Part shown: one piece after another, positions 21,051 to 32,548 of the stretch
Position numbering within the stretch: the stretch's first letter is position 1
How the letters are laid out: every line of letters begins with the position of its first letter
Source of the DNA: Patiria pectinifera
Taxonomy: Eukaryota > Echinodermata > Asteroidea > Valvatida > Asterinidae
Assembly: GCA_029964075.1 (NCBI GenBank)
Contig: CM057149.1
Span: forward strand, 15,948,197-16,012,196
Length of the DNA: 64,000 nucleotides
Direction of reading: 5' to 3'
Notes under the pieces: model-generated
What the model saw: the letters and a program-made list of their open reading frames with translations, nothing else
Databases searched by the model: none
What the model was told of the DNA's origin: nothing
Program-made: the position numbers and the translations under genes

Positions 21051-22354
21051 GAAAAGTTATCAATTTTGTTAACCTTTGGTACATTTTGACCGAAAAGGTT
21101 TAGAAAGTAATGATGTTTAAACCCGTTTAGGCGGCTATAATAGCCCTCGCCTTCGGTTTAGGTCATTTTTCCTCAGAAATGCCTTTTAGGCCCCCAAAAT
21201 ATTGTTGGTCTCTGGTCAGCGCGCGCGTTGATTTTAATCATGCCTGTCAACCTTTTTTTTTTCCAAAATGTTCCGCGGCAGCACCAACAGCGCCCTCTAT
21301 TGCCGCATCTCCTCAATTCTTTTTACCAAAGAGCACCAAAGAATGGGAAATTGCACCAAGGCAAATTATGGAGGCTACCAATGTACATGAGGACACCAAA
21401 AAAAAAAAAATAGTACCCCACCTTGTCTATACAATCCAAGCTTGAAAAAAAAAAAGGGAAAAAAAAAAAAAAAAAAAAGCCGCGTCGCCGCATCAATTCC
21501 GGAACTTTGGTCTGACCAGAGACCGAGTATTTTTTTCGGCCTTACACCACATGTTTATATCTGCTTCCTCACACGTTTGTTTGCGATAAGAACAATACAC
21601 GGTTGCAGGACAAAAACAACCCCAGGGTTCAGGTGCGGATCCCCCAGCTCTGTCCAAAAAAAAATTATCATTCAAATTCCTAAAAAATACCCCCCCCCCC
21701 GTGACACCTCCAAAAAATTATATAATATCCGCCTGTTCAAAATACGGTACACCATTATGTAAGCTAGTGTGAATAATCGTCGAATTTGAACAGCGTCCCC
21801 TATTGAAATATTATACCAGCCCCCGTTTTTGAATTTACGGAGGCCAGGTGCCCGGAAAAAAAAAACACCTGTGTACATTTTCAGATTTTTTTTGCTGATC
21901 CCCCCCCCCCCCCCCACCCGAAAAATCCTGGATCCGCCCCTGGGGTTTTGCAGCATCGCTCATTGTACATACTTATATATAATTAATTCAGTTTAATCGA
22001 GTGTGATTGTTGTAGATTGTATTGTGTGCATTTACATGTTATCAACCCTGTCAGAACCAGTTTATTTTGGTTATCTATGCATGGTAATTTACACATTTCT
22101 GGGCCCATTTTCCAAACGATTCTAGAGATTCTAGAATTGTATTTTGTTCTCATCATGATTCTCCCAACCCCAACCAAAGGATAACTCAAGAACTTTTCAG
22201 GTGAATTTGTAGTTGACCTTTAATGGCCTCCACATGAGCTTTGCTCTCCACTATTTGAAGGAAAAGGTGTGTCGTCCCACCCTTGGGTCACTGCATCTAG
22301 GTTTCACGAAATACATCAGAGCATGTACATTTTGCGTGTGTGAAGTATATACAT
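21051..22354. repeat. 3' flank with A-runs and poly-C interspersed repeat
   Basis: An A-tract at 21459-21478, then at about 21618-21948 a repeat bounded by GGTGCGGATCC and GGATCCGCCCCTGGGG, with C-runs at 21689-21700 and 21900-21915. The same structure is at 52930-53290. No genes seen. Confidence 0.6.
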
Positions 22355-22830
22355 AGGTTTTCCTGGCTATTTAAAAACGTTATCATTCAAATTCAACGTT
22401 ACTTATACTCAAATTCGTCCATCAACATCGATTTAGTGCACTTCAGATGTTTAATTTCGTCTGTTGTCAGACACTTTTGAATTCAGTTCAAGCAAATTCA
22501 AACAAGGAGCACACGTTTTCGTCTTCGATTGCGTCTCGTCTACGCTAAACCTTGTTAGTCAGAAATCAAATTCGTCTCATTGATTTATGTATAACGAATT
22601 TGATCTCTGCATGCTGCCATTCGGTAACGGCTTAGACGAATTTGATCTCTAATGACGAATATTCTCGGTCCGGTGACTATTCTCGGAGAGTGACAAAACT
22701 ATGAATCGAATGGTAAATGACTAACTATGTTTTGTTACAAGCGTATGAAACTTTTCTCGGACGAAATGTAATGTTAGAGTCGGTAAATTTGAGGGGAAAA
22801 TGCTCTAAAATAGGTGAGCTGGGAACACCT
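22355..22830 (+). mobile_element. Family A MITE
   Basis: AGGTTTTCCTGGCTATTT start, degraded right end GGGAACACCT. Aligns with 53904-54370. Confidence 0.75.
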
Positions 22831-22940
22831 ATGTTATTGATCTCAGTTAACCTTTTTCGCCATTGACCTAGTAATTGTCCCGCATTATTGCTACGCAATT
22901 ATCCTAATGTCCAGATTTCGGGTGACTACCAAATAATATA

Positions 22941-23406
22941 AGGTTTTCTCGGCTATTTTAAATCATTTTTCGTTTGAAAGGACGGAATATTGTATTCAAA
23001 TACGTCTAGCAACATCGATTAAGCACTTCCAATGCTTAATTTCGTCTTCTGTCAGACATTCAGTTTAAGCAAATTCACACAATAAGCACCCGTTTTCGTC
23101 CCGGAGTGTTCGATTTCGTCTCATCTACGACAAATCTTGTTATTCAGAAATCAAATTCGTCTAATTGATTTATACTAGACGAATCCGATCTCTCTGAATG
23201 CTGACATCCGGCAACAGCTGAGACGAATTTGATGTGTAATGACGAATATTGTCGAGCCGTTTACTAAAGAGAGTGACCAAACTCTAAAATTGAACGGAAA
23301 ATGAAAGCTTTAATTTTTTGAAAGCGTGTGAAATTTTCGTGGACGAAACTGAATGACAGAGATGTTGAATTTGAATGATAAATCTGTTAAAATGGCCGGG
23401 AAACCT
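22941..23406 (+). mobile_element. Family A MITE
   Basis: AGGTTTTCTCGGCTATTT start, ATGGCCGGGAAACCT end. Aligns with 54477-54948. Confidence 0.8.
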
Positions 23407-25118
23407 ATAATAACCAAACTTTAAACACACAGGTGTACAATATCAGACAAAATTTGGGGCCGGTAGGCCTAAGTGTCCCCCAAAAATAGTTTAGGCGACT
23501 CATGAATGGCATCATTTGGCTGAACTGTGGCTACCACTAAAGGTGGTAGTCTCACTTGTTGTCAAACATATTTTTGAAAAAGTAACATGTTGTGTACTTG
23601 CGCCATTATTACATCTGCTCAGTCAGTAACCGGCACTGAATTTGTGGGGCTCCAATTGCAAATTGATACGAGGATTTATACTTATTTAGCTTTCCTAATA
23701 TACGACTTTAACAAACGAGCTCTCAAAAGTAAGATAATCATGCAGAAAAAAGATGAAAATTAAACAAAGCCTTTTACGACGATAGGGGACATAAATTTGG
23801 ATTTCCAAATGCGCCGCAGTTGATCACGTGACCGAAAACAGGACAATGTGGCCCGGCTTCTGACAGGGTTGAATTCATGATAGATATAAAATTAATTAAA
23901 TATCGTGTCATATAGCTCTTTAAATACGACTGTAGTTGAGATGTAAAATTGTTTCTGTTGACGTGCATTTTAAGGTAATGTACAACATTTGCAAACATCG
24001 AAAGAGTGAAACTACCAAATGATTATGAATCACCTAGTAGGATGTAAGTAAATAATAAATCGTTGCACCTGGTACGCTGTCATTGTTAAGAAAAGTGGAA
24101 TTTTTCATAACTTTCCAACAATGGTTAGGCCAACCATCGTTGAAAAAAAAAACACTTTCTTTAAACACTACCCCAAATGCAACGGACATAAGTAACAAAC
24201 CTTTTCATGGACAAATGCCAGCTAGTCTAGTTCTCTGACCTGATAATTCCCTGACGTCTATAAAATGTCCCGATTCAGTTGAAGCGTAGGGTCAGGGAAT
24301 CCGACGACAAGAACAGCATATTGTTTACTTGTTTTTGATTTCTCCGGAATCTATAAACGCAAATCTTTAAACAGGTCAGTGGAACGATACTTGCTACCAA
24401 ACTCTCACCCCAAAATTACAGCCAAATCCAAAGTTGTACATTACCTTTCACATTTACCATTTCATATTAAATGTTAAAAAGATAGTTAGCAAAGTCTTGC
24501 AAAAAAATAAAGCCTTATTTATAATAAGTGTGACGTCGTAAAAATGTGACATTTGTCGAGTAGAACAAGAGATTTTAATCTGCTTTTAAGTATTGTATTA
24601 ATCATGTTAACAATAATAATTATTCAGAGCGCAATATTATTAACAAAGTATTCACTGTTGGCCTTTAAGTTACATGTTTAATTTAGAAATGATTTATATT
24701 TGTCATTGCCTCATGGATGATGGGTTTTTCATAAGTGACTGAATTTGATTAATATGAAGATACCGTTTTGAAGTTGTACCGCACTTTAGACGGAACTTGT
24801 TGTCATGCATTGTCAGTATTGAAAAACATACTTTGGCTGTAAAACGAAATCCGCTTAATGGCAATCCACTGGTCGAAGGTTCAATGCCCTCTCCAGTTAA
24901 TTTTTTTTGTTTAAATGTAAAATAATTAAAAGGCACCCAGTCAGTTTCGCTGTGTTGATTATTTGAACATCAATTTTGTAATTCAAAGCCGTATCATCTC
25001 TGAGTGATCCCAATTTTTTATTTTCCGGGTTTGCAGTATTGCTTATGTTGCTGGCTTTGTGACTTGTGGTATATGCCCATGAACAAGAATAGTGACAAAA
25101 TGGGGAGCTACCAACATA
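23407..25118 (+). repeat. Unit 1 intergenic DNA shared with 54949-56638
   Basis: Continuous alignment with unit 2. At 24850-24900 the phrase CTGGTCGAAGGTTCAATGCC resembles a tRNA 3' half with B box (counterpart 56370-56420). No gene recognised. Confidence 0.6.
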
Positions 25119-25193
25119 GAACTGGATAGCTCAGTTGGCAGAGCACTGGAACGGTAATCCGGCGGTCGCAGGCTCAAACCCCGTTTCACAAAG
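25119..25193 (+). tRNA. tRNA-like relic, unit 1 (not a functional tRNA)
   Basis: A-box-like TAGCTCAGTTGG at 25127, D stem GCTC/GAGC, anticodon stem CTGGA/TCCGG around loop ACGGTAA, and B-box-like CAGGCTCAAACCC. The acceptor arms do not pair and position 33 is C rather than T, so this is a tRNA-derived pseudogene or SINE head. Its reverse strand gives a meaningless short ORF. Confidence 0.6.
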
Positions 25194-25289
25194 TTACTTT
25201 GTTTAAATAAACATGTTTGATTTACTTTAAAATTCCCCAAACTACGATACATTGAAAAGCATGATAGAAATTTTTTTTTTTCTCTTTTA

Positions 25290-25765
25290 AAAGGCCCATA
25301 CAATTTAATTTGTTTAATGTAATTCTTAGAAATGCACCTTTGTCTCCCATTGAACTTTATTTTCAATTTTCATTTTGCCATTTTCCAAGGGTATTTTGGT
25401 GCCTTTTAGTTGTTTATGCTTATGCAACTTTCCATATTCATGAGCAAAAGCGTGATGTCATATCAGGCAGAACCCTTAATGTTGCAATTGGTTTGTACAC
25501 ACAAAGTTGCCAGAATTTTGGATAATTCGCTGTTGAAAGTGTTCTTTTCTTCGGTGATTCGTTGTTGTGTTAGTACATGGCAGTAAGCCAATGAGCAAAC
25601 CTTTCTCATAAATGTTATCAATGAGCAGAATGTTGGGGTTCACATTTTGTACACAACACCCTTAGACTGAACGGTGTCTCCATGAAATGACATTACGGCA
25701 ACAGCGCCCTCAGTTGTTCCAAAAGCTTAGAAAACTTGAAATGTTTAAAATAATGCACTTTTGAA
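25290..25765 (+). repeat. Repeat E, about 480 bp
   Basis: Runs from AAGGCCCATACAATT to GCACTTTTGAATAAA. Related sequence is at 56812-57295 (duplicate) and inside both family C copies (about 7380-7830 reversed, 31080-31560). Shared words include AGTACATGGCAGTAAGC and GGATATTTYGCTGT. Confidence 0.7.
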
Positions 25766-25940
25766 TAAAATAAACCAAAAAGGGATGTCAAATAGTTTCA
25801 TACATTTAAGAAGAGTAAAAAGTAGCCAAAAATGTGTTTCTCGGAAAAATCATTTCATGAACCCTTTTGAAAAGTACGATGGAACAGAAGCCTATGCGGC
25901 ATTGGTATTATCTTTCAGATGATATATATTTCTTGAGTGT

Positions 25941-26457
25941 TTAAAGATATAGTCCATCATTTGTGCATTTTGTTCGTTTGAAGCAAAAAAAGTGTTCAAA
26001 ATCTAATGAAGGATACTGAACAACTAACCTGATGAAGTTTCAGCTCAGCTTCAGCTGTATATTTCGAAAAAAAACCAGCATTTTAGGATCTCAATTTCAA
26101 ATCAAAAGTTGCTGAATCATGTTTTGAATTGTTTTGAATTGCCGCTATATGCGATGTCGCGCACTGATCCGACTAATTATAGCAACAGAGCGCGCCTGTG
26201 CGTCGTGCCAATGCTTGCGCGGGCTGCGCCGAATAACAAAACGAACTACTAATTTAAATTTTCCTACGGTGCGTCTTAAGACGCATCACTGGTAAAGGCC
26301 TTTTTTTTCGTTGATTACTTCAAAATGAAAGTTTGCCTGAAAGATTAATTTCACAGGGAGTTTAGTCCACTTACTATGTTTCAACCAAGTATGTTTTTCA
26401 ACAATAATACGCCAGTTACTTTTTCATATGGTTGCAATTGATGGACTATAGCTTTAA
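25941..26457 (+). mobile_element. Family D MITE, unit 1
   Basis: Ends TTAAAGATATAGTCCATCA and TGATGGACTATAGCTTTAA. Copies at 57462-57928 (duplicate) and 61184-61697 (independent, reversed). Confidence 0.8.
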
Positions 26458-26954
26458 CAAAAAATGTGTGTGTTAATACAATGTGTATGTGCTTGTTCAT
26501 TCAATCATTTTAATCATTCAATTTAGTCGGTTCGGTTTTATTCAATTGTATTCATTCAATTCAATAAATGTTACGAAATCGTGAAATCTTTTCCCCAGAT
26601 GTCTGTTAATGTCAGATAAAGTAGTTGTCGATTCAATGTTGGTGATATTATGTAACAATGCCTGTGTACCTCAGACGGCGTTAATCCCGGGGAGGGGGGT
26701 GTGTGGAGACATTCCCTGTCCCCCTCCCTCTCCCCTTCCCCCTCCCTACCCGCAGGCCGTGTGAACAGCGCTCTTGGAGTCGTATGGCGTCAACAACCCC
26801 CCCCCCCCTCCTGCTTTTCCAATTTTCCAAGCTGCTATGCCCCGTCTCATTCCTGGCCCCCACTCCCCAATGATGACATTATGATAAATCGCCGTTCATA
26901 GTGTAAATAAATTCTTCCTTGCCGGTATTTTTGGTGATCTGTTGCACGGTACCG
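26458..26954. repeat. Unit 1 intergenic DNA with ATTCA-rich and C-rich tracts
   Basis: TTCATTCAATT-type stretch at 26497-26570 and CT/C runs at 26715-26815, all shared with 57929-58435. No gene. Confidence 0.55.
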
Positions 26955-27260
26955 GGGAGACATGTGCAAAATAGGGAACAATATATTGCATACGTCTCCA
27001 CAGGGCAGTTTCTATGGTGAAATACGGTTACCACGAAATAGATTATGGAGTTTACTCCAAAAATAGGAATTTCCAAGGTGTGTTCATCGGTCGCAAACTG
27101 AACTATTTATATGAGGGATATTAAGTCAAAATTTTAGCACAGGAAATTCATTCTGGTCACAGTATGAACATTTTGAAAGTACAATTTTAAATTCGAAACT
27201 TGAGTACACGAGAGCAAAGAAATTACTCCACAAGTATACAAATATCAGTATGGGTGCACG
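26955..27260 (+). repeat. Triplicated block, copy 1
   Basis: ATAGGGAACAAWATATTGCA, TTACTCCAAAAATAGGAATT and GGTCGCAAA-like phrases recur at 58440-58750 (duplicate) and at 33755-34060 (extra copy inside the 5' flank of unit 2). Confidence 0.7.
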
Positions 27261-27995
27261 TAGAACAGGTTGCTACTTGCTCACTTTTGTTGAGTATTGT
27301 GTGTTTAAAAAAAAAAATGTGTATCCGGTAGCCCAGTGAGGTCAAAAGGAAACCGTGTACGTGTATGAATCGGATTAGAAAACAACAAACTTGTTTTTAA
27401 GAAACTGAACTGTATTTTTTAAGCTTGATCAGAAATCTTTAACATAACATACATAACTTCCGATAGCAAGGATGAGTGGAAGAGCATGGTTTTTTAGTGT
27501 GCCTTTTTTGGTGTATCAAACTTGATTGTGTGTGTTTTTTTTTTTCAAAGGGGAAAATGATCAATCCTGGCCAATTTATCCTTCATCCTGTGTTATGCTC
27601 AGAAAAAACACCAAACTGTGAGAGAAAAAAATCGTCACACCATAGAATCTCGATCCATTGCATGTTTCAGGCCTTCGGTCCGGTTCGTCGTCATTTTCTA
27701 GCTCTCTCTTCAAAATGCCATGTTCGGCTCGTCTTTTTATTCAGGATTGGGTAGGTCTTTATAGACCGTAAATGCCATGAGAATTTTCCGGAGTATATGC
27801 GATAATACTGACAATAACGTCGTAATGATAATGTGGTAAATGTGTTGTTATTGCATTAATTTGGAAACCGTGATATTATGATATTTCCAAAATGTAGGTA
27901 TATTATTGCGTCATTTCACCGTATACTGTATCGCATTATTTTGCAAATCTCCTGTGTGTTTCGCAAGACATTTGCGTCATTTTTCGACAAGGAAG
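27261..27995 (+). repeat. Last shared part of unit 1
   Basis: Aligned with 58751-60110. Similarity ends after TTTGCGTCATTTTTCGACAA. No gene recognised. Confidence 0.6.
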
Positions 27996-28496
27996 TTATT
28001 TAGAATATGTATTGCATTTTTTTCCCCAATAACATTTTGATTTTACTTTTTAAACTCACAGCCACCATTAAACCTTTTGTGCTCGGTACTCTACTTGAAG
28101 CTCCCCGGGCTCTCTGACTGTAATAGTAATATTGAACGGCTTGTTTTCGGGGATACAAGAATATATTGCTCTTGATATAAACAAATTGCACTCGTCTTCA
28201 ACTTGTGCAATATTGTTATAGCTCGCCACATTGGAGGTTATCCAAACTCAAAACATATTCTCATTCTTATCAGAAGCCTCGTTTCCAGCAGGTTTTTCCA
28301 ATCACTGGCATCAATCATGGATCGTCCATACAAATAATGTACAACGCATAGTAATGAAAAAACACTAGCAAAAAGAATACTATGAAAAACTATTCAATGA
28401 TTTACACTTTATACGTGAATTTTACCCTGATCAATTGTGTCATGGTACCTTATAGATAAGCCCTCTGGACTATTAAATTGAAATATTTTTGGAGCA
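27996..28496. other. Spacer, nothing recognised
   Basis: AT-rich and outside the duplicated block; no repeats, splice-supported exons or terminal repeats seen. Confidence 0.5.
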
Positions 28497-29020
28497 AAAG
28501 TTGTATCAGAATGCTCATGGATTGTAACAAAGGACGTCGGGACTCCCTCGATACCCATCCCTCCGTCCCCACCGTCTTTTTATTTTTCTTTATATTTTTA
28601 ACATTTTAGATAAGAACTTTATAGAGAAAAAAATTGCTGACGTTGACTTTTTGTCAGCGTCGACCTTGCAATTTCCGGTAAGCTGGAGACGGAGAGGAGT
28701 TAGAGCGATTTCAAGTCGGTACTGGGTTTAATGTTGTGCATTCGTCGATGCACTGACAAATCTCAGTCGTTTATCGACCTCGGACCAAGTCTATGCGAGC
28801 TTGTCGATTCATTTAGCACATACGAGCTGCATCGCAACAGGAAACCAATCACAATAGACCAATCCTACGATTCATTTAACATTATTATTACTATTTTTGT
28901 TATAGAACTATTGCTTCGAAATCATGGAAACCATCCAAAACAATTATTTTTATATTACTGTAAATAAACAGAGCGGTAACAACTAGAATCATATGAAGCG
29001 AGTCGCCGTAATTAAGGCAC
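28497..29020 (+). repeat. Repeat H, copy 1, with a 78-codon open frame
   Basis: Runs from TGTATCAGAATGCTCATGG to TAATTAAGGCACAGCC; near-identical direct copy at about 32030-32538. Both contain an ATG-to-stop frame of 78 codons (28731-28967; 32245-32481) starting MLCIRRCTDKSQ. I do not recognise the peptide. The copies differ at five amino acids and about three silent sites, no sign of purifying selection. Confidence 0.75.
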
Positions 29021-29935
29021 AGCCTTCTTCTTCAGTGTTTATCCTGGAATTCAGACAATAGGTGCTGGGCGGTACGTATCTCCGTTGCGAATTCAAGGGC
29101 CGATCTCGTATCTCCGGAGCGTAGTGCTTATGTCAGCAAATCTCTGCCGGACGAACGCGGATTGAACCCGGGGAGGACTCGCTGGATTCGCGGTGACCCA
29201 AATCGGTGAGTAAAAACACACTTTACATTTTGGCGGTCACTTTTGGTAAAGGCTGTGAGATGAATTCTACAATTATTCTGCACTGTTTGCATAGTCAGTT
29301 GGCAATAACATTTAATAAAGGAAGTAACACCCTTTTCAAACAGATGTTTTCGAGCACTAATGAAAACAACGATTGTGCTTAGACCACGGTCTATACAGAA
29401 TTTAATTTAAAATTGTGCTTTACTTCACTTAAAGTGCATAACCAGATTTTGGCTTTTATTAGCCTCCTATGTTTAGCAAAAATGGAAAACCAGACAAAAT
29501 CCAAAAAAGAACGTTTAGAACATTATCTGTTGAAAAAAAAAATGTCGTGAGCGACAACACTTTCTTGTTATCACCTCATGCTAAATTTAGCATGCAGACC
29601 AGGCAAATACCCGCACAGAGGCAATTAAACTACCTTTGTCCCAATGCCTAAAATCAAAAACGCGGTCCCGTGGTCAATTTGACCTCTCTTGGTAAATTAC
29701 TCATAACTCTGTTTAAGGGACCGTTCACAATTATCAACATTTTCACAAGTGTACAAAGAGTACACTTTTTCAAGATCCCCCCTAAAAATGTACGAAAAAA
29801 AAATGTTGATTTTTTTTTCACACAAGTCTATATATAGACACTTGCATGTGATTTAAAGGGTTTTTGTAACTTTTGTAGATCAAGTTTTTGGCCATGACAT
29901 GAACCCCTATCCAGTGTGAATGAAAATGTATGTAT
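29021..29935. other. Spacer, nothing recognised
   Basis: Includes GGATTGAACCCGGGGAGG near 29160, faintly tRNA-like, and GGGACCGTTCACAATTATC near 29719. No supported gene. Confidence 0.45.
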
Positions 29936-30444
29936 AGGTTTTCCCGGCGAATTTCCTATTTTTTCTAATCAGTTTCATTATCAGCCATTCAATTTCGCGT
30001 GAGTTTTGCACATGTGGTCGAATTGGGGTTTCTTTTTCATTTCGGGTTCATTCGATTTAATTTTTAGGCAGCCAAGATTTTGCTGTGAATGTTCGTATTC
30101 ATTTTCGGGCAGCCTATTTCGTTTTGGTGCATTCACGACTTAACTTGTAGCATTTTTAAATTAAGTCTTTGCAACCTTTTGACGGTTGAGGCATTCAAAT
30201 TAGCAAACATCTGTGCGCTTATAACGTATAACCATGCTTTTCGTTTTTTATTCGTTTATGGGCAATCGCTTTCATCGTTTGGTCATTTAAATTAGTAACC
30301 GTTTTTAATCGACATATTTTTCTATTTTCCTCCGAGGTTCATTTCCCCCCCCCCCGCAAAAAAAGTCTTGATGACTGTAAAATTTACAATGTTACAAATT
30401 AACTGATATGAGGGAAACAAGATGTAACGAAATCATTAACTTAA

Positions 30445-30899
30445 CCCTAAAGGGGCCGGGGGGGGGCGGAATCCGCCCCCCCCTCAACATTTTCCGTGAT
30501 AGCCTCTAAAATTTTTTTTTTCGCAACCCGAGCTGTTATGACTTTTTAGCCTCGAGCTTTGCGCATCTTTTGATACCAAAAACATAAAAATCGAACCACG
30601 GGTTGCCGCGTAGCGAAAAATTTTCCGGCGCTACGCGCCGTGAAAACTGAATTTTCCCATATACGTCGTCTACACAGAGCAGAATTGCCATTCGTACATA
30701 TGAATAATTAATTAGCCATAATTCCAAAACCCTTTGACCTATAGTCATGAAATTTCTTGGGTATGTTTAGGAAGAGTTGCTCTATGCATGTGTGGAGTTT
30801 CAAAATTTTTCGTCACTCGATGGCCGAGATCTTAGGGGGGGGGCGGAATCCGCCCCCCCCCGGCTGAGAGATGGTCAAAATAACCCGGCCCCTTTAGGG
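30445..30899. mobile_element. piggyBac-like MITE, TTAA-flanked, copy 1
   Basis: Ends CCCTAAAGGGGCCGGG and CCCGGCCCCTTTAGGG, flanked by TTAA at 30441-30444 and 30900-30903. Subterminal GGGGCGGAATCCGCCCC occurs at both ends. The family C copy at 6893-8490 shows the empty site near 8047-8056. TTAA targets and CCC-starting ends are typical of piggyBac. 455 bp, no transposase. Confidence 0.88.
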
Positions 30900-32029
30900 T
30901 TAAAAGGACTAAGATAATTTCTTTTTCACTGTTTATCTTTTTTACTTGTTTAAACGTTTGAGCAAGACGTGCAAGACATCAGGACACGTGATATGTTTGG
31001 CAATAGTTGTACCATCGGGAACACTTCTCTTATGTCATTTCTTAAATGTAGCGTATGTCTGACCGAACGCATACTGTATTCAAAGGGCCCATGCAAAGTA
31101 AGTTTTCAATTCAAACATTGAAAATACATCTTTGTGTCACATTTAACCTTATTTGCAAGTTTTATTTTCCATTTTGAGGGGTGCTTTGGTGCCTTCTCTG
31201 TTTTTATGCTAATGCAAAGTTCCATATTCAATAAAAAAAAATTATGATGGCATATCGGGCATGACTGATGTTACATAGCTATTTCAGCACAAACAGTTGC
31301 TAGAATTTTGGATATTTTGCTGTCAGAATTGTTTTTATTTTTGGTGATTCTATGATGTGTCAGTACATGGCAGTAAGCAAATGAGCAACCCTTTCTCGCA
31401 AATGTTTTCAATTAGCAAATTTTGGATGAATAATTTAAAAGACAAACCTCTCAACTGAACATTGTCTTCCTGAAATGACATCACAGTAACAATGCGCTCA
31501 TACGTAGTCCGGAAAAGCATGGACACTTTTAAATGTTTAAAGAAGTGCACTTTTGCAATGAGATTAAACAACAAAATGTTGTCACTAAATGTGCAGTTTC
31601 CTTACTTTTCACAGTAGTAAAGAGTTGCACAAAAAATCCTGAGAAAAATTCATTGCCTTTAATTAAGAAAGAAAGGTATCTATGGATTGAAGACATCCAA
31701 TATGATTTTAATACGCTAAGAAATACGGACACGTACATGAAGTCTTAAAAGACGTTTGACAAAATGTGAAATATGTTTGCCCATTAATGAAAACGAATGC
31801 CCGATCAACCCCTTACTGCTAGTCTAGACGAAATTGACTGAACAACGCGATACTTTTAATATGAATGCCTCTTTTGCAGGGACGAGTGAAGCTAAAAGTG
31901 GATAGAATGCTCGGATAGTGAAATTGAATGATGATTTTTGATTGTCGAATGCCCATCTGCGTGATCTTTCAATTTCAATCTAAATCGAATGAGCCAGGCG
32001 TTAAATTGAATGAAAACTTGGTGAAATTT

Positions 32030-32536
32030 GTATCAGAATTCTCATGGATTGTAACAAAAGACGTCGGGACTCCCTCGATACCCATCCCTCCGTCCCCAAC
32101 GTCTTTTTATTTTTCTTTATATTTTTAACATTTTAGATAAGAACTTTACAGAGAAAAAAACTTTTTGTCAGCGTCGACCTTGCAGTTTCCGGTAAGCTGG
32201 AGACAGAGAGGAGTTAGAGCGATTTCAAGTCGGTACTTGGTTTAATGTTGTGCATTCGTCGATGCACTGACAAATCTCAGGCGTTTATCGACCTCGGACC
32301 AAGTCTATGCGAGCTTGTCGATTCATTTAGCACAAAAGAGCTGCATCGCAACAGGAAACCAATTACAATAGACCAACCCTACGATTCATTTACCATTATT
32401 ATTACTATTTTCGTTATAGAACTATTGCTTCCAAACCATGGAAACCATCCAAAACAATTATTTTTATATTACTGTAAATAAACAGAGCGGTAACAACTAG
32501 AATCATATGAAGCGAGTCGCCGTAATTAAGGCACAG
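32030..32536 (+). repeat. Repeat H, copy 2, inserted in family C
   Basis: Direct copy of 28497-29020, placed between GTGAAATT and GCCGGGAAAACCT of the family C right end. It contains the second 78-codon frame (32245-32481). Confidence 0.75.
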
Positions 32537-32548
32537 CCGGGAAAACCT

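Larger units (their letters stand above)
4880..27995 (+). repeat. Segmental duplication, unit 1
   Basis: Sequence from just before exon 1 to about 27,995 recurs in order and orientation at about 35,005-60,110. The offset is 30,103 at exon 1, 29,727 at exon 2, 29,765 at exon 3, 30,193 at exon 4 and about 31,520 at the tRNA-like relic; the shifts are explained by insertions on either side. Introns and intergenic DNA align as well as exons, so this is genomic duplication rather than retroposition. Confidence 0.85.
29936..32548 (-). mobile_element. Family C element, inverted copy with two later insertions
   Basis: Starts AGGTTTTCCCGGCGAATTTC and ends GCCGGGAAAACCT. The interior is the reverse complement of 6893-8490. 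It is interrupted by the TTAA-flanked MITE at 30445-30899 and, just inside the right end, by repeat H (about 32030-32536). Confidence 0.8.

Noticed and set aside
23774..23998. Reverse-strand frame of 74 codons, partly kept at 55234-55437
   Set aside because: Similarity follows the general duplication and the N-terminal part is not kept; changes are spread without regard to codon position.
24703..24936. Reverse-strand frame containing GEGIEPSTSGLP (also 56279-56533)
   Set aside because: This peptide is the familiar translation of a tRNA-like T-arm sequence, not a protein family.
25119..25193. Functional tRNA with anticodon GGT
   Set aside because: The acceptor stem does not pair, position 33 is C, and the T stem has a mismatch.
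25043..25366. Reverse-strand frame with SLRPPDYRSSALPTELS
   Set aside because: It is the antisense translation of the tRNA-like relic at 25119-25193.
30445..30899. Telomere-like CCCTAAA sequence
   Set aside because: CCCTAA occurs once at each end as part of an inverted repeat flanked by TTAA, not in tandem.
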